This document shows positions 1 to 12,169 of a stretch of 64,000 nucleotides of DNA, in pieces. Each line of letters starts with the position of its first letter. The first letter of the stretch is position 1. Under the pieces are notes generated by a model, which saw only the letters and a list, made by a program, of their open reading frames with translations, searched no databases and was not told the origin of the DNA. The DNA is from Magicicada septendecula (Eukaryota; Arthropoda; Insecta; Hemiptera; Cicadidae): the NCBI GenBank assembly GCA_034769895.1, contig CM068367.1, forward strand, positions 121,185,927 through 121,249,926, written 5' to 3'. A program made the position numbers and the translations under genes.

Positions 1-921
1 CCTATATCTCAATATTCAATTCGGTCCAGTATATAAGCTATGCTAGTTCCTCTGAGTTGTAATCTTTAGCCTAACCGGATAGAAAGTTGGATTACAACGA
101 CGAACAGTGCATCTGGACGCAGATGTTAGTTTGCGGTAACACAAGTTTAAAACCATCTGGAGCAAATCGAGCAGGAAAGTAAACACAGTGTTTTACATTG
201 CTCCACGTTTTGCGAAGTGGTGACAGAAGACACACACACCTCGACGTTATCAGCAGTTGTAGACTCAGACTTACCTAATTTCTAATCACACAAGAGAAAC
301 TTTGCCGATAACCAAGTTACAATCAAACACAGTGAAGACGAACTTCAGTTAGCTATCTACAAACTGCTTCAGTGACGTGTAGCTTATAACTGAAAATTTC
401 AATAATACAAAGATGTTTGTGAGAAAAATTCCTGTACAAACACGGATTGATATAACCATTAGCACTCGTCGAATGTGTAAAGCGGGATCTAAATCAAGAA
501 GAAGACAGATGCAGTCTTAATAAAATTAACACTTGCCATATTTAAAGAAACTCAGATAGGGAAACTCACGAAGGATAATCTAATAAAATTTTACAAACTA
601 ATTGGAGACTCCGCATTACTGTAATCAGGGGTTTAAAGGAAATTAGTTTTTCGACAACTGGCATCATTTGAGATGAAATTTCTGAGATCATACAAAGAAA
701 GATTATACAAAACTATATACGGAATGGCGATATATAATAAGATTAGATGTACAACCATAACAGAAAATGTACACTACATAAGAAACATCTCACAAAAGAA
801 TGCCGCGGAAAGCTATAATATATAGTATAATAAGATGGATAAGTGATAGGAGATCACAAATAAGTAAATAGGAAACATTTCCTTCCTTCTTCAGATTCCT
901 CGGCTTCTTGCCACCAAAAGA
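1..921. other. Intergenic or intronic DNA without recognisable gene
   Basis: I see no coding exon or known element here. A TATATAAG motif lies at 30-37 on the plus strand and could be a TATA box, but no initiator, start codon or element boundary supports it. The rest is AT-rich with stops in all frames. Confidence 0.5.
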
Positions 922-1262
922 GCGTAATACTCCCTCGGCCAAAATTACAACTGTCGGAAGCCTTTGGTGTAATAATGTGTTCTTAAATGGCCGGCACTGT
1001 CTCTGTGCTCAATCAGATTGCACCGTTAGTACGAAGGCATTACCGTTTTCAATGCACACTGCCACTGTGTTACCACAATTAGTATTCACCTTCAGTAGCG
1101 CAGACCAGACCCGTCAGGTTGATGCCATATGCTGGCGGTATAGCCGTTGTTTAATGATGTGCACAAAACATCAACAACTACATGCGAGAAAACAGTTAAT
1201 TACGACAGATAACAGTTACTTTGATGCCGACTGTCATCCTTCTGACCGAGGCAGTATTACAC
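922..1262. mobile_element. TIR-bearing MITE, copy 1
   Basis: A non-autonomous DNA element of about 340 bp. Its left end (CTCCCTCGGCC) and the reverse complement of its right end (CTGCCTCGGTC) form terminal inverted repeats that continue inward through GTCGG and related bases. Outside them, GTAATACT is mirrored on both sides, so the TIR may start slightly further out. A TA lies directly outside each CTCCCTCGG-type end, as expected for Tc1/mariner-type insertion. A second diverged copy at 49524-49863 aligns along the whole length, sharing for example GGAAGCCTTTG near the left and TTGATGCCGACTG near the right end. A 122-aa open frame crosses the element, but the second copy does not keep it, so I do not call it a gene. 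The superfamily is inferred from the TA flank only. Confidence 0.65.
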
Positions 1263-2577
1263 GTACTACGAACTAATGTTTGTTTCCTAGTATTATCGTT
1301 GCAAGACGATGCTGTTTACGTCCTACGTTTGTCACTAGCGCTTTAAAGCGAATCAGAGCGATCGGAGAAACGTGACGGAAGTTCGTAATACTCGCTGCTC
1401 TTAAGGGCGCTTAAATGACCGCTACAGAGGGCCGTAAGCGCATAAACGTTCCTGCAGCTTTACTTTTAGCAAGTCTCATTACGGTGGTTTAAGCCATAAA
1501 TACGTACACGGCTTAAGCCCTAATAAACTGTATCACCATTACACACTACCAATTGACAATTTAATGAAACGTTAACTGACCGACAACTATAAAACCCAAT
1601 TTTCCGTAAAACGTCACTGACATTATCAGTAGACAATTCCAGACGACACAAACAGGAAAGAAGGAGCAGGGAAAATTCAATTAGGATTAAAACGAAAATA
1701 AACATTTTGTTCTCTGTACCACTGAATCCCGGGTGCAGTTGTATCTAACGTTACGTACGATTTGAACTGCAACGACCGGCACCGTTACTGCACCGTATCC
1801 TCCATTCCTGCCCAACTTTCCAGCTGTTTCTTCTCATATTATTCCTTTCATGTGTCCACACCAATTAACTTACTTTGTCTGTATCGTTTACGTATGGAAT
1901 TAAAATACGACACTGTAATTCGTATTATCCAAGAGAGAGGAAAGATTTCTTTTGTTTTCTGAGCAATTACGCGGCCAAGATATCGCTTGTTGAAAATCAC
2001 TGACTGTAACCACGATTAAGACTTTCAGTCAGTCTGGAGATTTGTTTTCGTTTTAAATATCAGGCTTCTAATATCATCATCCTTCAACAGTACGATCTAA
2101 TCTGTAATCAAAATAAAGTATACGGCAGCGTATAAATAATTTAAGATTCCTTGCTAACGAAAGTTCAGCGTTAACAGAAGGTTTGCTGCTATAGTCTCTA
2201 GAAACTCTTCAAGGACCTATTTTCGTGTACAATCTAAATAACGGGGACCACTTCAAAAGGCCAATTTGGATTCACTCAAAAATGAGGTTCATTTTTACGG
2301 AAAAATTTCCGTAACGATAATGAAATTCTTCTTTCTCAACAATCCGGAGTTTAGTGGGTCCCCTTTCCATACATCAGTACAGCTGTGCAAACAGACTCTC
2401 TTCCCCACAAGTATACAACTAACACACAACACAACTAACACTAACATGACCGATTCCGAAAGACTGAGAAGAGATATTATTATCCAGCCGTACTAATATT
2501 CTTCAAACGTCTTTCGAAGGAAAGTGCAATGTGTTTATTATATTTAATTTCTTTTAAAGATGTGTGTGGGGTAGAGG
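1263..2577. other. Unassigned AT-rich DNA
   Basis: No gene or known element seen. Short open frames on both strands lack codon structure or recognisable domains. Confidence 0.5.

Positions 2578-2661
<84 letters not shown>
2578..2661 (+). repeat. (GA)n microsatellite, 84 bp
   Basis: Uninterrupted GA dinucleotide run. It produces Leu/Ser-rich frames on the minus strand that are not genes. Confidence 0.98.
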
Positions 2662-2663
<2 letters not shown>

Positions 2664-2887
2664 ATGTAGGCCTAACTGTAGCAGTGTAGCAGCGGATAAA
2701 ATGTAAATGAGTGAACGTCAAGTGAATCAACCAAAGAATAGGAATTGTCCAGCTTCGAGAAAAGAGACAGAACGATGGGGAAATGGAGAAAATCAGACAT
2801 AAACTAAAAGAGAAAAGGGTTGTATTCACAGCCAAAGGAAAGGCTAGTGTTTTTCGAGAAACACGATAAAATATAGAGGTATACGCG

Positions 2888-2907
2888 GAGAGAGAGAGAG
2901 AGAGAGG

Positions 2908-2995
<88 letters not shown>
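2888..2995 (+). repeat. (GA)n microsatellite, about 108 bp with one GGCGG interruption
   Basis: A second GA run on the same strand only about 230 bp after the first. The interruption near 2907 splits it into a short and a long pure tract. Confidence 0.97.
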
Positions 2996-2997
<2 letters not shown>

Positions 2998-3966
2998 AAG
3001 CGTTCTCTTTCGAAAGGGATCAAACGTTTAATGCAACTAAATCCTGTTTTATAACTGAGTGACTTCTAGACGAGGTAATATTTATTCGTTTCAAGAGAGA
3101 AGTTCAACTTCTCTGTGGCGTCTAGCCAGTAGTCTCGCTTGTTTTTGGTCAATTTCCATTTAACGAAGCGCACGCTTTGACTGGTGTTCTCGCTAACCAA
3201 AGCACGCAAGCACATTCTGACAGACCAGTTATTTGTGAAGAGACGATTTTTAATTTTTTGTAGGCTTCTGTTGGGGGATTATACGACGAGAGACGGAATG
3301 CACTTCGTTCGTGATGAGGGAGGCTGCTTTCTAATTAGTTGTTTTCTGCTGCTGCTGAATTGAGAGGGTTGTTGTTGTGCGTACAGCAGACGCAATGAGA
3401 GGAGATTTTTGTGTAATTTTAAGTAACTGCAACAGTTTTCTGTTAGTCGGGCGGAACGGGGGGAGGCTGGCTGAAATGGTGGATTAAGAAATTTCATTAC
3501 TGCTAGCCATACATTTGCTGTAATTACGGATCTTGAGTGTCTGCTTGCTCGTGTGCGTCTGTGTGCGTGAGTGAATGAATGCGTGTCTCCCAATGCGTGC
3601 TGTACTTTTTTTTCTTTTCGGTATGATGTAAACTCTACTTCTTAGTCCGTGAACTCTACTCCTTTGAATTACCTTTAAAAAAAAATTAAAATTAAAATAA
3701 ATCCTCTTTTACTTGGTCATAAAGTAAGAACAAATACAGTGTTCTGGCGTTTCCCACAGTCATGCACGGGAACGAAACTTAGAACAGGAAAGGAAAGGAG
3801 TTTACGAACACAACAAATGACGTTTGTAATCATAGCTGATTGGTGTTGGAAGCCAGGGCTCATGTTAGGCTGTAGCGCTAAAGAAGAATGATAGCTGAAG
3901 GATGCGGCAGAAATAATTTACAAAATTACAGAATACGGGAAAAAGTTTAATCTCAAACAGGTTTTA

Positions 3967-3972
<6 letters not shown>
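2996..3972. other. Unassigned sequence between microsatellites
   Basis: No gene recognised. A 104-aa minus-strand frame at 3279-3593 has no identifiable domain and lies in sequence rich in GTGTG and CTG words. I regard it as chance. Confidence 0.45.

Positions 3973-4015
<43 letters not shown>
3973..4015 (+). repeat. (AC)n microsatellite
   Basis: Pure AC run directly upstream of the dispersed repeat that starts at about 4020. Confidence 0.97.
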
Positions 4016-4016
<1 letters not shown>

Positions 4017-4019
4017 CGT

Positions 4020-4440
4020 TTGGCATTTGTCTGTCTGTCTATCTGTTTGAGGTATGTTTTTGTAATTTTTCAACCCATCAACCGGTTTTCATAAAACATA
4101 GCACGGGTGTCCATATTTTTACCCTACAGAACCATATTGTTTTTGACACTGGTCACCCCAAAAATAAGAGGGGTGGGATGCAAAAATGTGAGGAGTCAAA
4201 ATATTTGAAAAATCGCAAAAGCCCACATGGTGTATGAAATTAAAGACAATGTTAACATAGTCTGAACGTAGAGAACATGTTTGAATATTTCGAAATGTTT
4301 GGAAATCGGGGCCCAAAAAGTGCGGAAAATTTTGATAAAATTTGAAAAATTCATAAGAGGTATCAAATTAAAAGATAAATTTTTACAATAGAAAGTAGTG
4401 TTAAGTTTTGAAAATTTCAAAAATTTTGAACCCTATTATC
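4020..4440 (+). repeat. Dispersed repeat with TGTCTGTCT head, copy 1
   Basis: Begins with a short TCTGTCTGTCTATCTGT head, followed by a body with CAACCGGTTTTCATAAAA. It ends in AT-rich sequence with a GAGGTATCAAATTAAA motif. A second copy in the same orientation runs to the right edge of the window (about 63494-64000), with a matching head, CAGCCGATTTTCGTAAAA, GGCAAAAATATGAGG and GGTATCAAATTAAAG. Similarity is patchy but collinear. I see no coding capacity, and the class is unknown. Confidence 0.6.
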
Positions 4441-4477
4441 ATCATCATATAAAGACCATGCCTTTCGAGTTAGCAAC

Positions 4478-4479
<2 letters not shown>

Positions 4480-4539
<60 letters not shown>
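4480..4539 (+). repeat. (CT)n microsatellite, about 60 bp
   Basis: Pure CT run. The plus-strand Ser/Leu frame through it is an artefact. Confidence 0.98.
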
Positions 4540-4541
<2 letters not shown>

Positions 4542-4937
4542 AAATCGCAGTACGATAGGAATTTCATATCCTTTACCAATTCTTTGAAGAACGCTGCTCT
4601 TGGTCATCCTTTTGGTTTCTTCCCCAACAGCCAGGGCCCAGTAAAGAGATTAAACGTATTTAAGAAATTTTGGAAATCCAGGTGGGTGTCAGACTAAAAG
4701 AAACTGTAATCTAAATCCGAATGTTTCTAATTTTCAGTGTTTATTGTATGATTGTGTGGTCTACAATTACGTTACAGTTACGTCGATTGTGTCCGACTAA
4801 AGAAATAAAAGTGTAATCGGGGTTTTCCATATCGCTTTGATATCGTGTCTGTGTTCTCTGTCTATAACCGCACCGCTTTACACAATATGAATGATAAAAC
4901 CTATTCTCGCCAAATCAAATATTTAATTCAAAAATGT

Positions 4938-4940
<3 letters not shown>

Positions 4941-4970
<30 letters not shown>
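4941..4970 (+). repeat. (CA)n microsatellite
   Basis: Fifteen CA units in otherwise unassigned sequence (4540-5843). Confidence 0.95.
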
Positions 4971-4971
<1 letters not shown>

Positions 4972-5843
4972 ACAAAGTATGTGTGGCAATATAAAGCGAT
5001 AAATACAGTGTGTCCAAAGAGAGATGATGAACGGTGACATACGAGCAGGAAGCGCCTTCCTTGTCACTGTGAAACGATGTTGACTGATACACTTTAATGA
5101 AGAGCGGCTTTGCCACGTCAATAATGCTCTCTAATTGCTGTACTGCGAGTTCCTTTGTACATGGCGTACGTGTTTTGTGGAATTACTGTGCACTAAACAC
5201 GGTTTAATGGCGGTTTTATTACATCAAAATACGTTCTTCCAGACGGCTACGTCGTTTTTACGAAAGAGTGTCGGTAAACAAAGTAAGCGATAGCTGACTG
5301 TTTTTCGGAACAGCTCAGTTACACGCACTAACCGCAAAAGGTATTGACCGGTTACAACACAATACAACCCACCAGTTACATACGTCCGCACATAATAATT
5401 AATAATTAACACTTTAAACACCGCTGCCTACTAACACGCACTGAATGTAAATCTCAAACTGGCCGACCGCTTACACATCTCCATTTGTACGTCTATGATG
5501 TAGTAACGTTACGAGATGACCCAAATACAGATCCAGATGTGTTAAAATTATATTGGTATAGACTCGATGTTCATATTCTTATAATTTCGTGTTTTACATT
5601 GTACATTTTTTGTCACTAAATAAGACTGTAAGGCTGTTTTGCAATGCGGTAAGGTTTGTAGGTGTAGTGACTATTTTCATGGATTCTCTCTTTAAAACAT
5701 TTAAAAATGTTCCATTTTCGTTTTCCTTATATAGATTGACAATTTTCTTGATAGACTACGGAAAATATGTGAGAAAACTGGGGCTATGCTACAGATTTAG
5801 ACACAGTCAAACAGAAAAACATATACGTATCTTTCTTTTTTTC
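4971..5843. other. Unassigned sequence
   Basis: No gene, repeat boundary or known element recognised. Confidence 0.45.
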
Positions 5844-5954
5844 TTTCCTTTCAGGTCATATTTTCTTATGCCTTTATGCCTTTCCTTTCAGACCATATTT
5901 TCTGATGCTTTTATGCCTTTCCTTTCAGGCCATTTTCTCAGATGCCTTTATGTT
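5844..5954 (+). repeat. Three tandem copies of a 37-bp unit
   Basis: Units start at 5844, 5881 and 5918, each opening with TTTCCTTTCAG and ending near TTTATG. They differ at a few positions. The opening resembles a polypyrimidine tract plus 3' splice acceptor, so the triplication stacks three acceptor-like sites 37 bp apart. A 125-aa open frame (5589-5966) runs through them. It is Phe/Leu-rich low-complexity sequence and is not supported as a gene. Confidence 0.85.
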
Positions 5955-6189
5955 CTTAATAGTTGATAATAGTGGTCATTACATACGCTGAACGAAATGT
6001 GAGGGGTTTCAATCTCAGTACACTGCACAGGCAGTGAAACGCCCAACCTTATAATAGTTGGAAAACGCCCAACCTAAAGGAACTGGAAGACTGTATTAGA
6101 ACGTGCAAGGATTATAAAGCAGGATCAGAATAGAAAAGTCCCAAAAATTTGATATTTTCCTCAACGTAGGAACTAGTTTGTTTTGTTTT
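5955..6189. other. Flank of Tc1 remnant
   Basis: Holds two near-copies of AAACGCCCAACCT about 30 bp apart (near 6038-6080). I cannot extend the Tc1 coding similarity into it. Confidence 0.4.
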
Positions 6190-6450
6190 ATGCAGGATGG
6201 GGTCCCATGTCACAAAGTTAGTCACTCATAACTTTCTGGCAGAAAACAAAGTTAATGTCCTTCCGTGGCCAATTAACAGCCCCGATAAATTCTCTGCAGG
6301 ACATCTTTGGACAATTGTCAAGAAAACGACTATCATCACTAATATAACCTGATGTCTGAACTTACACGAATATGGCACAAAGATAAAGATAAAGACAGAG
6401 AAACTGTGAAACTGGCATAAAAAGCATAACAAACTATATCAAAATGATTG
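6190..6450 (+). pseudogene. Tc1-like transposase fragment (DDE domain C-terminal part)
   Basis: Two overlapping frames together read as the C-terminal half of a Tc1-family DDE transposase, the enzyme that cuts and pastes Tc1 elements at TA sites. The first frame gives MQDGVPCHK, matching the QDNAPCH motif with the second catalytic Asp. After a frameshift comes FLAENKVNVLPWP, then SPD, then GHLWTIVKK, the position of the family's ENLW box. The third catalytic residue (Glu) is replaced: GHLW instead of ENLW. A stop, a frameshift and the missing N-terminal part make it non-functional. I found no inverted repeats around it. Family recognition rests on motif order and spacing. Confidence 0.75.
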
Positions 6451-8040
6451 TAAAGAATAAAGAATACCATACTAAATATTAATAGTAGTAAACATTGTGT
6501 CAATAAAAAAGTTTCATTGAAGAAATATGCGTTAGTTTTAAGTTACACGTTTTAGTATAATCATTTGAATACCTCTGTAGAATAATCGTTAATAAAAATG
6601 ACATTGTAAGATTCCGTCCACGTGGACGCGACGTTGCGACAATTAATATACATCAACTGCAACCTGTCACCTTTAATTAAGCCGACCCATCGTGTCGTCG
6701 TCATTCAGCTTTCGGTGTCGGTGTTTACTTTAGTAGTATTTACTGTACATAAACACCTCAACAATGCAGCTACATTGGTGGAGCTAAAACATTATTTATG
6801 ACTGATAACGGCTGATTTGACTGCCGACGTTAACGGTTTAAGGTTGTTAAGACTGCTTACAACTTTATTGGCTCACAGTGCCGTCGTAATTTGTATAATC
6901 GATTACAAAAAATGTTTATCTGATTTAATAAATCGCGTTTTTAGCGTAAGCCGAAGTATTTACGGTTTTTAATCTTTGTGACGTTCTTTAGTTGAAACAC
7001 GTGTACAAACGAGTGAACACTATGTAGATGTTATCAGTCTCTAAGCAGTCAATGTGAAGGTAACTCGTCCACACAAACAGACTAATTGCTTTCATGTTTT
7101 ATTATCATTATACTCACTCCGTACACACACGCCACAAAACGCATGTGTAAATGCCGTTTGTCGGGGAGGAGGATGTAATAATGATAATATTAATAACAAT
7201 AACAGTTTATGTAAGACCGGCGTGCACACCGGAAATGTTTTGTCGTAATATGTACATACAGGCCGACATATATTTTACTTCAGAAAACAAAATGCGTTGA
7301 TGAATAATAATTTATGTACACGCAATCGGACATTTAATCTCATGTTTTTTATTACACGAGTTTTTATATGTGATAAGTATGCACATAAAACTTGTAGGCC
7401 TACTCACTTTTTACTTGCGAATATCTAGGTTAGATGCATAAAGTACGGTACTAATTTTTCCTGGACTTCAGCAAGAGTGATTGAAGCTGGATTAAGGCGG
7501 TCTGAAATTACTTGTGTGATGATGATGATTACAACTCTGAGTTAATTAAGGTAGCCTATCCTTTTAGCCAAATGACTACACAGAATTCAATACAATACGA
7601 GCTTTGATCAATAGTTCGTGCAAATTTTTCAATTTCTCGCACTAGATTGAAATTGGCTAATATGTTAAACAAGGCTACTGACGACTCTGGTATGCGTGAA
7701 CATAACGTACAAATAGTACAGAAGCTTGAAAGGCGGTCGAGAATGAGACACAGATCGTGGTAGGAATATGAAGATTGTGGCAATGCGTTCAACTACTTTT
7801 ATCACTACGTGCTACGGTCAAGAAATTCTAATATTCGACATTTAACGCCACTTGAGCTAAGCTAATCGTAGAAAATGGCCAGATTTGTGAAAGGATAGTT
7901 TACGGAATTTGCATCCCGTTAATACATAAGCACATGCGTTACTGATTGTTCAAGAATCCTGGGTAACCAATCGTAATGATACCGCAATCGCCAGACATAT
8001 ATATAGGCCTATATACTCGTTCGGTATTTTCTCTTACCAA
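6451..8040. other. Unassigned AT-rich DNA
   Basis: No gene recognised. Contains TAGGCCTA-type palindromic words at about 7397 and 8005 and a short (GAT) run near 7517. Confidence 0.45.
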
Positions 8041-8215
8041 GTAGGTATCAATAATCATGGAACGGCAACATTTGGCGAGGGATGAAGGCATTTAAAAAAT
8101 TCGATGAGCGACCTCAAGGTTGTACCATAGTCTGTTCCAGACACATTTTTGAAGATTCAGAAAAAAGTTGGAAAATTGCGTTACATCCGACGATGGAGAT
8201 TACTTTGAAAGTGGG
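8041..8215 (+). pseudogene. Possible mariner-type transposase C-terminal scrap
   Basis: One frame around 8165-8210 reads KLENCVTSDDGDYFES, which resembles the C-terminal end of mariner transposases (a Trp/Leu-x-x-Cys-Val-x-Ser-Asp-Gly-x-Tyr-Phe pattern). Upstream sequence does not extend the match convincingly, so this is a weak, motif-level call. Confidence 0.3.
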
Positions 8216-9686
8216 CACACACGCGCGCGCAAATAAAGATACAACGATCGTATGAATGATTGTAAACGTATCCTCCAGGCAGCAGAGATGAAATTTTTGT
8301 ATTCAGTGGCAGGGTGTAAATTTAGGAGCTGGGAATCATAATATGAGGAAGGAATTGATTATATTTTCAATAAGTAAAAAATTATAGAGTATCGCACAAA
8401 ATGGGAAAACCATTTAAATAGGCAGCCCGATGATAATATTGCCAAACATGTTTGGCAGTACTCCGTTATACAGTAAGAGGTGAAAGGAGATTGTGTATAT
8501 GAAGAAAAGCAAGATGGACACAACAACCCTGTGAGGCCGACACATACATACTCAATGCCTAATACCTGAAGTAGACAATGATGAACATCATCATAATCAT
8601 CAAGACGTAATATTTCAAATAAGTAAATATTACACGACCTTTTTGACAAAAGAACTTCGTAAAAGAACAGCAGAATGCGCGATCAACAATTGAAACCATC
8701 GAAAAATAAGTTTAGGAGGATCTGCTACACTCACCTTGGTCCATACTTTGCCAAACCAAGATTTTTTTATTTGGCCACACATCGAGAAGTCGTTACGTGG
8801 AGAAGGAGATCTGCATAAAAACGTGCAAAAACGGCTTTGGCAAACTAAAAATTAATTTCTCCTGACATAACTTAAGTAGTAGATAGATCAGAGTAGGGTG
8901 CGATTGTAGATGAGATTAAATTTAAAAATGTCTTTGTAAGTTGCTAAACTGATGGAATAAATCTATTAAAAACAACCATTTGTTTCATTATTTTTGAATG
9001 ACCTCATACTTATATTGTGATAGAATTATTCAGCAGAATGTAAAAAACCTAATATACATCAAGACAGTAATGTGATACGAGTAGGAAATAAACGAACAGA
9101 AAACCTTTCTATCGATATTTTAGTATTCATAACTCTGAGTTAGCGAAGGTTCGAATCCATCTTAGGCCGTCCGACTGAACATTTTTCACGGCTTATTGGA
9201 GTTATTTACTGCCTGAGAGCCGCTTTATTCTTCCTTATTTAACGGAAATAAGAATCGTCATTTCTACTTCCCCTCGTTACAAAAGACATATATTTCAGTC
9301 AAAGAAGCTATTTATTTAGACACTCCGCAGGGGGTTGTTGGAATTACATTGTTCATAATGGTATTGGACGTTATATTTATAGAGACGGACTAATACAGCT
9401 TTTTTCCTTTAGTTCAGGGGAAAAGCGTTGAATAAACCGTTATAAAAATCTTACAAATGCGTCCGCAGCGCGTGGTTCTGTCTTATAATCCATTGTTAAA
9501 AGTATCTTACATTCTCACAATATATTGTACACACTGCTAAAGTGATTAATGAAAGTATTCCCTCGCCAACCACGGAGGACATGTTTCTACGAAATATCGC
9601 GATTGGTGAAACTGAGTTTATAAGTGGAAAAAGTATGATTAGGGGAATCAGACCATTGCGAAGTGTATAAAATAGAACTTGTATTA
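8216..9686. other. Unassigned AT-rich DNA
   Basis: No gene seen. A perfect RNA polymerase III B-box word (GGTTCGAATCC) occurs at 9148-9158, but no A box or cloverleaf accompanies it. Confidence 0.45.
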
Positions 9687-9694
9687 TAGAACAC

Positions 9695-12161
9695 CAGGGC
9701 CATATTTACGGAGGGGGGACGAATGGGACCAGAACCCCCCCCCCCCCGACAGAGGGTCGAAAAAAGTTGTCGAATTTTGTTAATCTCTTAATTTTTTAGG
9801 CTATTTTATTATTTTTTTAGTTCAGTTGTGTATGCTAACATAGAAACTTATTTCTAAATATTGTAACGGTACATAACCCGGTCCCAATAAAGTAAATCAT
9901 GAGAATAAAAGTCAGAAATGGGTAGAACTAAAGGTCGCTCAAAATTTAATTATATCACTCCACATAATAAACAATTCGAGTGGTATATAGTGCGAAGTGA
10001 GTTCTAGTGTACCCATCGAGGTGAAAAACCAAAGTGAAACTAATGTATTACTAAACTGTGCTGTATATTTTGGATAGGATAAAACTATGGAAGTAGTATG
10101 TAATAATACTAATTGATTTTTGTGATTTTATTTATTTATTGTAATTCATATTGTATGAACCACAATTTGTTATACCCAAGTTAATATTATATTGTTTCAA
10201 ATAATTATGTTAGATTGTAAGAAAACCCAGGGTTAATTTTAAAAGACATAAAAATTTTAACTACCAAAGATAATATAAAATTAAAATAATCCTATGAAGG
10301 AAACGACAACAGGAAGTAGTACCGGGTATGAACACTATTCGAGACTAAATAAATAATATATAAATTTATTTAATGATAATAAAATATTTATATACAATGT
10401 CATAAAAAAATTAACCAAAACATATTATATGAATTAAATTAGTAAATACACCGGAATGGAAGGGAATTATTTTTCCATAAATAAAATATAAATTTATAAT
10501 AATCACAAACTGCCTACATAATAAAAATACTATGTGTTACTAAGAGTGATGGAAAATAACAAGTATTGTTAATGAGAAAGATATAAAATTTTGAACTGAA
10601 CCGGAGAGTTGAAGAATCGATGCGACAAAAATTATAAAAAAATAACCTTTTTTGGACGTTGGAGGAGGCGAAATTCACGCAAGAGTAATAAACAAAGTGA
10701 ATTCTAACCAATTATACCTGAGGAATCCAAATTAAAAGGTGTTATACATTAAAAACCAGTGGATGAAACCATTCTGAGGATCCAATATAATTCGGCCTAC
10801 GTCTAATAGACAATCAGAAAAATACTCGAAAATGAAAAGGAAATAATAACGCAAGACGTACCTCATCACAGAATAAAACTTCAATCCAGTAAGGACAACA
10901 CGGAGCGAGGTAATATAAACATTTTTCGTAATAAATACAGAAGAAAACTCGTTTTTTAATAGTGAAATAGAACGAAAAAATATTCATTTTATCATATGTT
11001 CCTTTCAAAAGTAAACAAATACATGCTGCTCTCTTACGGCAATTCCGGAAACTATGTAACATTTGAATAATAAACCAAAATTATTTATTAATTTTTTTAT
11101 ATTTGTAAAGCGTAGCAATTAGCCATTTCTGACACTCTCATAACACAAAGAATTCACCCTGAACCCTGGGGAATTAATAAGAATTATGTAATAACTGATG
11201 TATTTTATTATAGCGTAATATTGGTTAAATAACAACATATATGTTTTGTTCTTTAGACAGATCTATGTTTACTCGGTAAAGTCGAGAAGATGTTTTCTTT
11301 TTAAAAAGATTAATTGTGATACCTATACTTGGGTGGCTGGAGACAAAAGTCAATAATCAATAAAGCAATATTATTGAAAATTAATATTGAATTATAACGT
11401 GTTATAATTTATTGTAGTGGGTAGTTAATGAAAATTTCAGCACAACATACAGAAAAAATCGTCACAACAGAGGGGCAATAATGATACTTACTGTCTCTTC
11501 TGCATAAGGCTGAACAAATTACCTCCTTGACCCCAAATCACACACTCTCGATTTCTTTTAGATTGAGTAAAACAAGATAAACAAAATCCTTTATTTATAC
11601 CGTTTAAAACGTCAGTTAGTATAATTCAAAAGTGACGCATACTGCGTGAGGTATATAATAACACTTTCGCAAGTGCACACCTCACATTAAGCGGGACGTT
11701 ACAGAATTGGCGAACCCAACACTTGGGGCTTGACTCAGACTGACGTTTCGCTAAATAACGCCTCTATATAAGCGGTACGTTACAGAATTGGCGAACCCAA
11801 CATTTGGGGCTTGACTAAAGGTGTACGTTTCGCTAAAATGCCTCACATAAAAAGCAGGACGTTACAATATACAAACAGTTTTATTACACAGCATTTGCGT
11901 ATACGTTTGAAATATGAAATATAGGAAAAGAAATTCAGCCAATAACTATCTTCTAATAAATGTTTCAATAACGCGTTTTCTTACAGTGTTATTACCGTTT
12001 ACTTTAATGAGACTGATTTCAGAATGTTATCACACGTTTTTCAATCACTTTAAAGATAGTATTGTTTATTATTGTTTATTATTATTCACTTGTTTTTTTT
12101 GTTTTGTATGAAGCCGACTCGACCGCCCCCCCCTCTATGCCAAATTCTAGATACACCACTG
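9695..12161. mobile_element. Non-autonomous hAT-like DNA transposon (2.47 kb)
   Basis: The left end (CAGGGCCATATTTACG) and the reverse complement of the right end (CAGTGGTGTATCTAGA) form imperfect terminal inverted repeats of hAT type, beginning with CAG and followed by runs of G. The flanking 8-mers TAGAACAC (9687-9694) and TGGAACGC (12162-12169) match at six of eight positions with two transitions, as expected for an aged hAT target duplication. The interior is AT-rich and full of stops; I see no transposase. Near the right end lies an 81-bp tandem repeat (listed separately). The first 150 bp resemble a short element at 46810-47114. Classification follows from TIR form and 8-bp duplication, both seen directly. 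Confidence 0.7.
11680..11868 (+). repeat. 81-bp tandem repeat inside hAT-like element
   Basis: Two full units (11680-11760, 11761-11840) and a partial third share GCGGNACGTTACAGAATTGG followed by CGAACCCAAC, then TTGGGGCTTGACT, then ACGTTTCGCTAAA. The junction GTTACA + GAAT + TGGCGAACCC resembles the end of an LTR followed by a primer-binding site. No LTR body lies upstream, so the resemblance may be chance or a relic. Confidence 0.8.
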
Positions 12162-12169
12162 TGGAACGC

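Noticed and set aside
908..1276. 122-codon open frame
   Set aside because: Lies almost exactly on a TIR MITE whose second copy does not keep the frame.
2480..2835. Leu/Ser-rich frames on the minus strand
   Set aside because: Translations of the (GA)n microsatellite.
5589..5966. 125-codon frame, the longest in the window
   Set aside because: Phe/Leu-rich low-complexity sequence crossing the 37-bp triplication; no domain, start context or splice support.
9148..9158. tRNA gene suggested by a perfect B box
   Set aside because: The T-arm does not pair and no A box or acceptor stem lies upstream.
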